From assembly GCA_964353355.1 (NCBI GenBank), contig CAYGVT010000154.1, forward strand, positions 1 to 49,670: a stretch of DNA of 49,670 bases, written 5' to 3'. Position numbers and translations under genes: made by a program. The notes below the pieces were generated by a model. It saw only the letters and a list, made by a program, of their open reading frames with translations, was not told where the DNA came from and searched no databases. Source of the stretch: CAYGVT01 sp964353355. GTDB lineage: Archaea > Thermoplasmatota > DTKX01 > GCA-020343715. Positions 10,090 through 18,044 of this stretch are shown here, in pieces. Positions within the stretch are counted from its first letter, which is position 1, and every line of letters starts with the position of its first letter.

Positions 10090-11340
10090 TGGACAGAGCT
10101 CACTCACGATCGTTGCGGATGACACACTTTTCTCGTCAGTCCAGATGAGGGAATTTGGCTACTAGGATGTCCGTACTTGGTTGACATGATTCACAGTGGC
10201 CAGCCTTGGACGGTCGTCCATCGCTGGACGCCGTCCTCTCGGGCGCAATACGAGGCGCCCCGGCGATTGACATATAGCCTATCGCCCTTTTCCCGATCGT
10301 CAACGCACCGTTCAGGTCAGCAGACCACTCGCCACAGGCAGGGCAGACGAAACGACCACGGGAGGGCCGGAGTCCGTCCTGTCCGCATACGTGGCACTCA
10401 TGCGAGCTGTGCGACTCATTGACGAGCACTACAGGCACGTTGTCCCAAGCGGCCTTGTATTGGATCAGATAGGTCAGCCACCCGAACGGCATCCTGCTCC
10501 TCTTGTGATTCACACGTTTGCCCTTTGGAGGGACTCGCTGTATGATGCCAGAAAGGTCGCCGATGGCGATTACCGAGCCAGTACGCTTGGCGTCGTTCAC
10601 GAGCTCGCGGGAGATCCGGTGCAGCTCGGCGGCGACCTCGCGGTGCTCCGCCGAACCGATGCGCTTGATCACTCGAAGCGCCTTTCTATGACCGAGGTTT
10701 CTTCTCAATCGTGCATAATGGCGTCTGATGCTGCGGACCCGTCTTCCCATGAACCTCGGCGGGGCCATGAGCTGGCCATCCGAGCCAAGCGTCACCGACG
10801 TGGCTATGATCTTTTCACCGAGGTCTATGGCAATCACGGGCGCGTTGACAGGTATCTGGGGATCTGGGATTTCCTTGTCTATGACGATATGGATATAGAA
10901 GTCGCGCCCCTTCTTCACGAGGCGACTGACACCCAAGTGAAGCTTGCAGTCATCCAAGAGGCGAGCGTGTCGGTAGGACATGGACAGGGGCAGATTGACG
11001 CGGCCATTGGGGGTCGTCAGCGACGCGAACCATAGCGCAAATCTGTCCCCGCGATTGAGATTGAGGTTCTTCTTCCCGAGGAGGACCGCCGACCGACGGC
11101 CTGGCTTCACGAGCCATGCGAGGTCGCAACAGCAGTAGGAGGATAGTTTGGTCTCCTTGCGGAGTATCTTATAATTCCTCGGAAGGTCCAAGGCGCGTTC
11201 CCATTCAGCATGGAGTGCGAGCAAGGCAGCATGTTTTCGTGACGTCGGATTGTAGACCTTTGCCCGTATCGTCTTCGTGAGCTTCACAAGAAGGGGGATA
11301 GTGCTGGGTATATAAAGGGTTGAATGGGGGGGGTGGGTGA
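10090..11340 (-). mobile_element. tnpB-only insertion element beside tRNA-Arg
   Basis: The tnpB gene plus short flanks forms an IS1341-type element between the ADP-ribosylglycohydrolase promoter and tRNA-Arg. Lower GC across 10130-11290 marks it out. No terminal inverted repeats are expected for this family, and I could not fix the left and right ends, so the limits are approximate. Confidence 0.55.
10136..11287 (-). CDS. tnpB: TnpB RNA-guided nuclease (IS200/IS605 family, IS1341-like)
   Basis: A 383-residue TnpB. RuvC-I is AIDLGE with D155, and RuvC-III is SADLNGAL with D324. A zinc finger uses C298, C301, C315 and C318. The canonical RuvC-II glutamate is replaced by glycine (AIGDLSG, G243), while a Glu sits at 291 just before the zinc finger (VNESHSS), as in TnpB clades with a rearranged catalytic site. 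No tnpA transposase is adjacent. The GTG start at 11287 has TATA CTTTATATAC about 26 nt upstream; the longer reading frame runs back through a tRNA gene and is rejected. Base composition is visibly less GC-rich than neighbours, suggesting transfer. Guide RNA would be expected from the 3' end. Confidence 0.9.
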   Translation of the reverse strand: MKLTKTIRAKVYNPTSRKHAALLALHAEWERALDLPRNYKILRKETKLSSYCCCDLAWLVKPGRRSAVLLGKKNLNLNRGDRFALWFASLTTPNGRVNLPLSMSYRHARLLDDCKLHLGVSRLVKKGRDFYIHIVIDKEIPDPQIPVNAPVIAIDLGEKIIATSVTLGSDGQLMAPPRFMGRRVRSIRRHYARLRRNLGHRKALRVIKRIGSAEHREVAAELHRISRELVNDAKRTGSVIAIGDLSGIIQRVPPKGKRVNHKRSRMPFGWLTYLIQYKAAWDNVPVVLVNESHSSHECHVCGQDGLRPSRGRFVCPACGEWSADLNGALTIGKRAIGYMSIAGAPRIAPERTASSDGRPSKAGHCESCQPSTDILVAKFPHLD

Positions 11341-11370
11341 AAGTGGGCGGGATTCTCCCAGAGAGAGAGA

Positions 11371-11447
11371 TGGCGGACCTGCCGGGATTCGAACCCGGGT
11401 CTAAGGCTCCGCAGGCCTTCAGGATGTCCATGCTACCCCACAGGTCC
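11371..11447 (-). tRNA. tRNA-Arg (anticodon GCG), CCA encoded
   Basis: The reverse complement folds as a complete tRNA: acceptor GGACCTG with CAGGTCC, discriminator G and an encoded CCA. The anticodon stem is AAGGC/GCCTT with loop CTGCGGA, giving anticodon GCG for Arg codon CGC. The T arm is CCGGG-TTCGAAT-CCCGG. The intronless body is 74 nt plus CCA. The TnpB element inserts just downstream of its 3' end. Confidence 0.93.
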
Positions 11448-11519
11448 GCGGGGGTCAGGGGCCGACCAACGCGGTCCCCCTACTAAAACCTTTTCGCAGG
11501 GCAGCGCCATCACCCGACC

Positions 11520-12260
11520 GTGAACCTCGTCCGCATCCAGGCTGGCTGGACGCCCGTGGTGCGTTACGCCGCACGCACCTACAAGCGCGACGTCAGGCGC
11601 GCCCAGAGGGCCTTCGAGCGTCGCATCCAGGAGGGCATGACCGAGGGCGAGGCCCTCTCCTCGCAGTGCGCCGAGGAGGCACAGGCCGTCATCAGGATGC
11701 TGAGGCGGCTGGGCTACGGCGCGGGGAGGCTGAGGGGCCGCGCGCGAGACCGCCTGGAGCTGGAGCTGCAGGTGCACGAGCGCGACCCGGACGTGTCGCT
11801 CAACTTCTTCCGCGTGTACCTCGCGCAGCAGAACGGCATGGACCTCCACGAGGTCTTCTCGAGGAAGGGCCGCGAGCGGTTCAAGGGCAAGGCAGAGGAG
11901 CTGCGGGAGCGCCACGTCAAGGAGCTGCGCTCCACCCTCGCGGCGCGCGAGGCCGTGCGCGCGTGGCTCGCCCGGTACTTCGGACGGTTCGAGCTCGGGC
12001 GCAAGTACAGGGAGTTCTGCCGTATCCAGTTCGACGAGTCACTGGACGAGGGGGCGAAGCTGTCGTACATGTCGCTGCTCATCACGCAGATAGCCAACCG
12101 CTCCGGCCGGGAGCGGGGGGAGGTCCTCGCGGAGTGGACCGCGCTCGCGAGGGCCATCGCGTCGGCGAGGGCGCCGGACACTCCCGTGCCGGCCGACGTG
12201 GCGGAGCCCGAGGGACCGACGGGAGAGGAAGGGGGCGCGGCGCCCGACGACGAGGGATGA
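11520..12260 (+). CDS. Hypothetical protein, helical and charged
   Basis: A 246-residue protein that I do not recognise. It is rich in Arg, Glu and Ala with long amphipathic helices (about 15-75 and 95-190) and an acidic, Pro- and Gly-rich tail (about 215-246). No signal peptide, membrane segment, zinc motif or catalytic signature is visible. The start is GTG at 11520; a TATA-like CTACTAAAACC (about 11480-11490) lies upstream, close to the tRNA-Arg promoter region. It is probably cytoplasmic. The GC-rich third positions and continuous frame support a real gene. Confidence 0.7.
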   Translation: MNLVRIQAGWTPVVRYAARTYKRDVRRAQRAFERRIQEGMTEGEALSSQCAEEAQAVIRMLRRLGYGAGRLRGRARDRLELELQVHERDPDVSLNFFRVYLAQQNGMDLHEVFSRKGRERFKGKAEELRERHVKELRSTLAAREAVRAWLARYFGRFELGRKYREFCRIQFDESLDEGAKLSYMSLLITQIANRSGRERGEVLAEWTALARAIASARAPDTPVPADVAEPEGPTGEEGGAAPDDEG

Positions 12261-12364
12261 GAACGGGTGCCACTCAGCTCGCCCATCAATCATCACGGGT
12301 CAGAGTCTCTAGAGTATCGTCATCGTGGCGCAGTGGGATAGGGCCGGGCCCATGAAATATCTTT

Positions 12365-13696
12365 CTAGAGATAGCCCTCGGCCACCAGGAACAGCCACAT
12401 CAGGTAGCCGCCGGCGATGATGAACACGGTGCCCGTGACCTTCTTGATGGCCACGTAGTGCCGCATGAGCCCCATCTTCACGCGCTCCTCGCCCACGCTC
12501 AGCACGGCCGTCATGACCGCCATGAGCAGCCAGAGCGAGAACAGGAACACCACGAACGTCACGAGCGCGTCCATCGGGTCGCCCGTGAGCACGCTCGCGG
12601 CCACCAGCGCGATGAACACGGGCACGGAGCATGCGGCGGACGCCGAGCCGTAGGCCACGCCGTAGAGGAACAGGCCCGCGGGCCCGGTCGAGGGCTTCTT
12701 GGGGGGACCCTTCCTGGGGCTGACCCTCTCCTTGAGGCGCGTGAAAGGCGCTGTGATGTAGCCCGTGTTGATGGGCACGTCCAGCACCGTGAGCGCGCCC
12801 ATGACGAGCAGGATGATGCTGACGGCGGGCTTCATGTAGGTGATGGCGACGCCCGAGACCGAGACCCCGATGGAGACCAACCCGAGGACGATGACGCCGA
12901 TGACGAAGAAGACCAGCATGATGCCGGCGCCCGCGAACGAGCCGAGCCTGAGGCCCGTGAGGGCGGACCTGCCCGCGCTCCTGTCGACGGTCCCCTCGGT
13001 CCCGGCGACGCGCGTGTCCGCCCGGGACTTGAAATAGAACGTGATGTAGCCAGGCAGCAGCGGGAACGAGCACGGGCTGAAGAAGGACGCAAGGCCCGCC
13101 AGGAACGCGAAGCCCACCAGGCCTATCTGGGCCAGGTCGATGGGGTCGGCCTCGCCGGAGAGGGCCGCATCGACGTGCTCCCGGAGCTCCCCGTACGAGA
13201 CGAGGTTCGTCGTCTCGTAGGTGACGTAGCCGTCCCGGTCGATGACGACGAGCTTGGGGATCTTCACCACGGCGAAGGCCTGCTTGGCCTCGCCGGAGCG
13301 CAGGTCGAGCGCGAACCGCCACTCGTAGCCGTGGGAGGTGGCGTACTGCTTGAGGGACGTCGGGTTGTCCAAGATGGGGTCGACGTCGATGGCGAGGATG
13401 TTGACATCGTCGAGGTCCTTCTTGCTCAGGGGCTGGATGGTGTCGTTCGCGAGCTCCTTGCAGGGCTCGCAGGTGAGGGACATGAAGTCCAGGACGAGGA
13501 CCTCGTCGCGGTAGTCGGTCAGGTCGAAGGCGACGCCGTCGACGTCCACGAGCGAGACGTTGGGCGCCTTGTCGGTCGCGGTCGCGACCGGCAGGAGCAG
13601 CCCCGACGCGAGCGCGAGAACGAGCAGGGCCGATGCGGCGCGGTACCCTCTGGCCAGCTTGGACCCTCCGTGCTCCGTCACTATGAAGTGGGCCAT
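12365..13696 (-). CDS. Thioredoxin-CcdA fusion, membrane thiol-disulfide transporter
   Basis: A 443-residue membrane protein. After a signal/anchor (about 18-42) there is an extracytoplasmic thioredoxin-fold domain (about 45-175) with active site CEPC. A CcdA/DsbD-type membrane domain follows (about 190-443) with paired redox cysteines in FFSPCSFPLLPGY and AACSVPVF and six or more helices. It would carry reducing equivalents from the cytoplasm to outside thiols. In DsbD the soluble Trx domain follows the membrane domain; here it precedes it. The start is given as ATG 13696, but a TATA-like TTAATATATGG overlaps that codon, so GTG 13681 may be used. The stop is TAG. It is cotranscribed with the upstream TlpA-like gene. 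Confidence 0.88.
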   Translation of the reverse strand: MAHFIVTEHGGSKLARGYRAASALLVLALASGLLLPVATATDKAPNVSLVDVDGVAFDLTDYRDEVLVLDFMSLTCEPCKELANDTIQPLSKKDLDDVNILAIDVDPILDNPTSLKQYATSHGYEWRFALDLRSGEAKQAFAVVKIPKLVVIDRDGYVTYETTNLVSYGELREHVDAALSGEADPIDLAQIGLVGFAFLAGLASFFSPCSFPLLPGYITFYFKSRADTRVAGTEGTVDRSAGRSALTGLRLGSFAGAGIMLVFFVIGVIVLGLVSIGVSVSGVAITYMKPAVSIILLVMGALTVLDVPINTGYITAPFTRLKERVSPRKGPPKKPSTGPAGLFLYGVAYGSASAACSVPVFIALVAASVLTGDPMDALVTFVVFLFSLWLLMAVMTAVLSVGEERVKMGLMRHYVAIKKVTGTVFIIAGGYLMWLFLVAEGYL

Positions 13697-13723
13697 ATAT
13701 TAACCGTGCGGCCAGGGCCGCCC

Positions 13724-14389
13724 TCAGGCCGCCAGCAGGGGGTCGATCCTGGCCATGAGGTCCTCTGATTGCTCGAGGCCCTGGTTGCGGTAGGCCAGGT
13801 TCCCCGCGCGGTCGACGATGGCGAGCGTGGGGATGGCGGAGGCGCCGTACTTATCACCCACCCCGTCCGTGTCCATGGCGAAGGCCCACGTCGCCCCGTG
13901 GTCCGCCTTGAACTCGCGCACCTGGGACGCGGTCTCGCGCGAGTCGACGTCGATGGAGAGGATGACCACCTCCGACGAGGAGTAGCGCGCGCGCACCTCG
14001 GAGAGCTCGGACATCTGGCCCTGGCACGGTCCGCACCAGGTCGCGAACAGGTCCAGCACCACGACCTTGCCGCGAAGCGACTGGAGCGACACGGCGTTGC
14101 CGTCGATGTCGGTGATGCTGAAGGCCGGGGCCTCGTCGCCGGTGCCGGTGCCGTCGGGGAGCTGGGAGCTGCCGTCGCCACCGTCGCCACCGCCCCTCAG
14201 GTAGAGGCCGTAGGCCACGACGGCGGCCACCGACACGATTGCCATGACCACGAGGACGGGCGTGAGCGCGTCGGAGGCGCCGCCCCCGCTGCTATCTCCG
14301 CCGCGCCCCTTGGGCCTACCGTTCCTGGCGCTCCTACTGGCCAATTGCGGTCCCTCCGACCCGTCCTTCGTCACGCCAGTACTTACCAT
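13724..14389 (-). CDS. TlpA-like membrane-anchored thioredoxin
   Basis: A 221-residue protein with a single N-terminal transmembrane anchor (about residues 43-66), a Gly-rich linker and a TlpA/ResA-type thioredoxin domain (about 85-221). The active site is WCGPC in LFATWCGPCQGQM and the cis-Pro is SAIPTLAIVD. It faces outside the cell and probably exchanges electrons with the CcdA fusion encoded 27 nt downstream. The pair looks like a two-gene operon for disulfide reduction or cofactor and cytochrome maturation outside the membrane; the final substrate is not apparent. Confidence 0.88.
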   Translation of the reverse strand: MVSTGVTKDGSEGPQLASRSARNGRPKGRGGDSSGGGASDALTPVLVVMAIVSVAAVVAYGLYLRGGGDGGDGSSQLPDGTGTGDEAPAFSITDIDGNAVSLQSLRGKVVVLDLFATWCGPCQGQMSELSEVRARYSSSEVVILSIDVDSRETASQVREFKADHGATWAFAMDTDGVGDKYGASAIPTLAIVDRAGNLAYRNQGLEQSEDLMARIDPLLAA

Positions 14390-14504
14390 TTTCGCCTTAT
14401 CGAGCGGGCGCGGCCCGGGCGGCGTGGGTCTGGGGCGTTTGCCCTGGCTGGTCTGCCTGCCCCCCCGAAAACCCTTTTATACGCACCAGGACGTAAAGGC
14501 ACCC

Positions 14505-15518
14505 GTGGACGAGCCCAACCCGCTAGCGTTCTGGGACCGCATGCCGCCTAGGTACAGGTACGCGGCCCTCGCGACCGCCGCGTTCCTCGGCTCGGTGGCG
14601 GTGGGCGCGACCGATTCCAGGTGGGCGACGCCGGTGTGGGCCATCGCGGGCCTCGGCGGGGGCTTCCTGTGCATCTACGCCTTCCCGTCCGTGTGGAGGT
14701 ACCTCATCCACCTCGGCCTCATCTACGTGTTCATGGCCGTCGGCACCACGCTGCCCCTCTTCTTCCTGGACCTCGCGCCCCTGTTCATAGGCGCGCTCGT
14801 GCTCCTGCACATCCTGGCCGTGCTCACCGCCTTCAACTTGATCAAGGACGTCAACCTCTCCCGGCGGGCCTACCACCTGGCGGCCGCGAGGGACGGGAAG
14901 GTCGCGCCCTACGTGCCGATGGGGCTTTGGCTCCTCGCGGTCGTCCTCTGGATGGTGCTCGTGGACCTGTCCATGTGGGGCTTCAGCAGCTGGGCGCAGC
15001 ACGGCGCCTCGATGGCGCCCTACCTGACCGCCGAGACCCTCATCGTGCTGCTCATCCCCTACATTCTTGACGTGCCCGAGCGCGCCTTCGGCGGCAAGGG
15101 GGCCGACTTCCGGCCCCGCGTGTCGCTCTCCGAGGTCGGCCAGGAGACGAAGAAGGTGATGAAGAAGCTGGTCACGCGCTCGCCAAAGGAGGCCTCGGCC
15201 GCGGCCGTGCGGCGCAAGGGGCTGCTGCGCCGTCCCCCGGCCCCCCCGCCGAGGACGATGCCGGAGGGAGCCAAGAGCTGCCCCGCGTGCGGGTCCGACC
15301 TCAGGCAGGACGTGCGACGGTGCCCCGAGTGCTACAAGGCCAACGACTTCGCGTGGTGCCCCGTGAGCGAGCACTACATCATCGCCTGCCCCGCGTGCGG
15401 GAGGCCCACCGTCTACGGCGAGGACCGGTGCCGCCAGTGCGGCCACGGGCTGGCGGTCGAGTACGCCTGCCCGAGCTGCGGCAGGGCCACGCCGCTCAGC
15501 AGGTGGGGCCGGGCTTGA
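14505..15518 (+). CDS. Multi-pass membrane protein with C-terminal zinc ribbons
   Basis: A 337-residue protein I cannot place in a named family. It has about six transmembrane helices (about 15-190), then a basic linker (Pro/Lys/Arg-rich) and a cytoplasmic cysteine-rich tail (about 255-337) with repeated CxxC pairs (CPACG, CPEC, CPACG, CRQCG, CPSCG), forming two or three zinc ribbons. The GTG start at 14505 is chosen because TATA TTTTATAC lies about 27 nt upstream; the open frame extends further left but has no promoter there. The stop overlaps the next start as TTGA, so it is translationally coupled to the ATL-endonuclease V gene. Confidence 0.72.
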   Translation: MDEPNPLAFWDRMPPRYRYAALATAAFLGSVAVGATDSRWATPVWAIAGLGGGFLCIYAFPSVWRYLIHLGLIYVFMAVGTTLPLFFLDLAPLFIGALVLLHILAVLTAFNLIKDVNLSRRAYHLAAARDGKVAPYVPMGLWLLAVVLWMVLVDLSMWGFSSWAQHGASMAPYLTAETLIVLLIPYILDVPERAFGGKGADFRPRVSLSEVGQETKKVMKKLVTRSPKEASAAAVRRKGLLRRPPAPPPRTMPEGAKSCPACGSDLRQDVRRCPECYKANDFAWCPVSEHYIIACPACGRPTVYGEDRCRQCGHGLAVEYACPSCGRATPLSRWGRA

Positions 15519-16465
15519 GGGGGCTCGAGCGGGAGCTCGTCGACCTCGTGCGCGCCGTCCCGAGGGGCCGCGTCACGACCTACGGCGACCTGGCCGCGTC
15601 CCTGGGGGACCCGGTGGCCGCGCGCGCGGTGGCCCGGATGCTGGGCGAGCTGCCATCCTTGGAGGGGACGCCCGTCCACCGCGTCGTGCTCGCGGACGGC
15701 TCGATGGGTGGCGACCCCTCGACTCGCCCCGAAAGGCGGCGCGCGCTCGAGCGCGAGGGCGTCCGCCTCGAGGGCGGGCGCGTGGCGCGGTTCGGGCGCG
15801 TCCGGGCGGGGCGCATCGCCTCCTCCATGCCCCTGCGCACGCTGCGGCGCGAGCAGGAGAGGCTGCGCGCGCACGTGCACCCGGGCCCCCTGCCGCACGC
15901 GCCCGAGCGGTTCGCGGGGGTCGATGTGGCCTACACGCGGGGGCGCGAGGCGTTCGCGGCCGCGGTCGAGGTGGACGCGGCGACCCTGGAGGTCGTTCGC
16001 GAGCGCGCGGTCCGGGTCCGCGTCGACTTCCCCTACATCCCGACCTACCTGGCCTTCAGGGAGCTGCCCGCGGTCGAGGCCGCCCTGGAGGGGTGGGACC
16101 TCGCGCGGGCGCTCCTCTTCATCGACGGCCAGGGGGCTCTCCATCCCAGGGGGTTCGGCATCGCGTGCCACGTGGGCGTGGCCCTCGGCGTGCCCACGGT
16201 GGGCGTTGCGAAGGGACTCCTCTGGGGGGCCCTCGACGGGAAGGTGCTGGATAGGGACGGCCACGCACCCGTGGTGGGCGAGGGCATCCACGCCGGGTGG
16301 GCCGTCAGGCCCCCCAGGGGGAGGCCGGTGTTCGCATCGCCCGGCCACATGGTCTCCCTGGAGGAGGCCCTGGCCCTCACAGTGAAGACGACGGTGCGGA
16401 GGCAGCCGGTCCCGCTGGAGCTCGCGCACAGGCTGGCAACGGGGAGAAGGATGGAAGGGGCCTAG
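15515..16465 (+). CDS. Alkyltransferase-like domain fused to endonuclease V
   Basis: A 316-residue DNA repair fusion. Residues 1-95 match the DNA-binding domain of O6-alkylguanine alkyltransferase (RGRVTTYGDLA with Tyr23, an Arg finger at R37), but the PCHR active site reads PVHR, with Val54 in place of the methyl-acceptor Cys. It is therefore alkyltransferase-like, not a methyltransferase. Residues 105-316 form endonuclease V, which nicks near deoxyinosine: GVDVAY (D137), PYIPTYLAFRELP (E183), IDGQGALHPRGFG (D204) and GHMVSLEEA. Start TTG 15515 overlaps the previous stop. AGT-EndoV fusions are known in Thermoplasmata (Ferroplasma). The TAG stop overlaps the end of the convergent OB-fold gene by 4 bp. 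Confidence 0.88.
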   Translation: MRGLERELVDLVRAVPRGRVTTYGDLAASLGDPVAARAVARMLGELPSLEGTPVHRVVLADGSMGGDPSTRPERRRALEREGVRLEGGRVARFGRVRAGRIASSMPLRTLRREQERLRAHVHPGPLPHAPERFAGVDVAYTRGREAFAAAVEVDAATLEVVRERAVRVRVDFPYIPTYLAFRELPAVEAALEGWDLARALLFIDGQGALHPRGFGIACHVGVALGVPTVGVAKGLLWGALDGKVLDRDGHAPVVGEGIHAGWAVRPPRGRPVFASPGHMVSLEEALALTVKTTVRRQPVPLELAHRLATGRRMEGA

Positions 16466-16755
16466 CTCACGATGCTGAGCTTGCCGTGGAGCCCCGCGGA
16501 GACCTGAAGCTCTGCCTGGAAGGTGCGAGCCCAGCCGTTGGTGATGCGCACGCGCATGCCGACCCTCAGGCTGTCGATCTCGGAGTCCCAAAGCGACAGG
16601 TTCACGCGGTTGCCCTGGTCGTCCTCGGCGACGGCCACGCACACGCGGGCCTCCTTGCCGTACTTGGTGACGACCTCGCGCGCCTCGCCCATCTCGACGA
16701 TCTCGAGCTCGAGGTCGTCTACAACCTTATTGGGACGTACGTCGGAGATGTACAT
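16462..16755 (-). CDS. Small single-OB-fold ssDNA-binding protein (SOSS-B/RPA-like)
   Basis: A 97-residue protein consisting of one OB fold: MYISDVRPN, then strands around ARVCVAVAEDD, NRVNLSLWDSEID and VRITNGWARTF. This matches small archaeal nucleic-acid-binding OB proteins related to RPA and human SOSS-B. It probably binds single-stranded DNA or RNA. ATG 16755 is the start. It converges with the endonuclease V fusion and overlaps it by 4 bp, so the two repair-related genes meet tail to tail. The stop is TAG. Confidence 0.75.
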   Translation of the reverse strand: MYISDVRPNKVVDDLELEIVEMGEAREVVTKYGKEARVCVAVAEDDQGNRVNLSLWDSEIDSLRVGMRVRITNGWARTFQAELQVSAGLHGKLSIVS

Positions 16756-16868
16756 GGGCTCCTAGGTCGGCAGACCTTTCCCCTAGAAAAAGCTTGCGGC
16801 GTGAAAACAGGGGGTGCGAACGACCGGTGGCAGGGTGGCCAGGAGCCCGCCCGTGTGGCCCTGGCACG

Positions 16869-17501
16869 TCACTGGGCGAGCTCGGTCACCCATCCGATGA
16901 TGGCGCGCTTGACCTGGGACCAGGTGACGTCCCAAAGCATCACGGGCATCCGGTCGTCCTCGGCATCATCGAAGTAGGTCAAGCTGTAGAGGACATGCGA
17001 GATGTCCGCGATGCTGTATTTCGTGCGGTAGAGGTCAAGCATCTGGGAGAGCGGGATGCCCTCTTGCGCGATGGCGTAGAGATCAATGAAATCCTTCTTG
17101 GAGCCACGCTGGGCCACCGCCGAGAGCTTCATGCATGCAAGGTCCTCAATCGCCGCGACGCGACACCGGAAGCCAGTCAACTGGTCGGGCTCGCGGAGAA
17201 GCGGATACCTGTACTCGAGCAGGCTGACGCGCGCACGGTACATCTCCCCATGGACTGTGCCCACGTCCAGGAAAGTCGCCCTGAGCCGGATGCCCTCGTC
17301 CCGGAGCCCTGCCAGAAGGGCCATCAGGTCGCCGACCCTCTTGGTGGTGAACCAGTCGAGGTCGTGGGACCTCCGGTGCCCCAGGCGCAGCGCGACCGCC
17401 GTCCCCCCACCGAGGTAGAAGCCTCGCCGGGACAGTGGAGGCCCGAGGGTCGAGAGCGCACGCGTCTGTGCGCCCCCGAGGACCCGGGGGTGCCAGCTCA
17501 T
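16869..17501 (-). CDS. AbiEii-like nucleotidyltransferase (toxin-type)
   Basis: A 210-residue protein of the AbiEii/DUF1814 nucleotidyltransferase family, the toxin half of type IV toxin-antitoxin and phage-abortive systems. Visible motifs are GGTAVALRLGHRRSHDLDWF near the N terminus (the GG...DxD nucleotide-transfer site) and KLSAVAQRGSKKDFIDLYAI (about 125-145). The start ATG 17501 overlaps the upstream stop as ATGA and has GGAGG about 8 nt before it, which is preferred over TTG 17522. It pairs with a DUF6922-like small gene instead of a classical AbiEi antitoxin. Confidence 0.85.
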   Translation of the reverse strand: MSWHPRVLGGAQTRALSTLGPPLSRRGFYLGGGTAVALRLGHRRSHDLDWFTTKRVGDLMALLAGLRDEGIRLRATFLDVGTVHGEMYRARVSLLEYRYPLLREPDQLTGFRCRVAAIEDLACMKLSAVAQRGSKKDFIDLYAIAQEGIPLSQMLDLYRTKYSIADISHVLYSLTYFDDAEDDRMPVMLWDVTWSQVKRAIIGWVTELAQ

Positions 17502-17836
17502 CTCACGACCCTCCGATGCCAAGGGTCCTCACGCATGGCGCTCACCCAGACGTCGACCCTCCGCCTGGGCAGTCCCAGCACCGCCTGCCAGAATCGCAAT
17601 CTCTTCGGGTCGAGCCCACGCCCCCCCCTTGCAAGGATCCATCGCTTGAGACCCTTGTCCGTGAGGATGCGTCTGAGCCAGAGGACGGAATCCCAGTCCC
17701 CTGCGGTCAGGACCCGCAGCGTGACATTGTCGCGGTCGCGGGGCCACCGGAGGTCGTTGAACTCGACGTCCCAGAATAGAGGCCGCAGCCGATCGGGCAG
17801 GACTCCCGCCCTCCTCTCCCCGGACCTGTGCGGCAA
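17498..17836 (-). CDS. DUF6922-like small protein, putative partner of AbiEii
   Basis: A 112-residue protein with the pattern LRPLFWDVEFNDLRWPRDRDNVTLRVLTAGDWDS near the N terminus (about 17-50), resembling the DUF6922 family commonly found immediately upstream of AbiEii-type nucleotidyltransferases. It is basic and lacks a visible helix-turn-helix. The start is TTG 17836, supported by a strong GGAGGT site 6 nt upstream; no ATG or GTG is available in frame nearby. The stop overlaps the AbiEii start as ATGA. A role as antitoxin or accessory factor is inferred from position only. Confidence 0.7.
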   Translation of the reverse strand: MPHRSGERRAGVLPDRLRPLFWDVEFNDLRWPRDRDNVTLRVLTAGDWDSVLWLRRILTDKGLKRWILARGGRGLDPKRLRFWQAVLGLPRRRVDVWVSAMREDPWHRRVVR

Positions 17837-17984
17837 TCTCGGACCTCCGTGAGGGCTGTTCCACCCGCGCTTCGGACCATGGAACGGTCACATCTGGCGC
17901 AGGCGCTTCGCCCAGGCTTGCATATAGGTACTTACGGCCTATGAACCTTTGTGCGGATGCCAGTCCGCCAGGGCCAATCCAAAA

Positions 17985-17993
17985 GCCTTTATC
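17985..17993 (+). promoter_or_regulatory. sucCD TATA box
   Basis: GCCTTTATC is a TATA-like element about 55 nt upstream of the sucC ATG, which gives a leader of roughly 30 nt. A second AT-rich element near 17920-17932 (CTATATGC on the minus strand) probably serves the divergent DUF6922-AbiEii pair. Confidence 0.45.
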
Positions 17994-18044
17994 GGGCCGG
18001 CCCGATTACGCCGCGGGCCCCAGGGGGGCCCAGGTCGCATTGTC

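Noticed and set aside
11288..11431. N-terminal extension of TnpB to an upstream ATG
   Set aside because: The extension reads through tRNA-Arg and the tnpB TATA box; GTG 11287 is correctly spaced from that box.
12320..12350. tRNA-like start TCGTGGCGCAGTGGGATAG
   Set aside because: No acceptor partner, anticodon arm or T arm follows; only the D-arm-like text is present.
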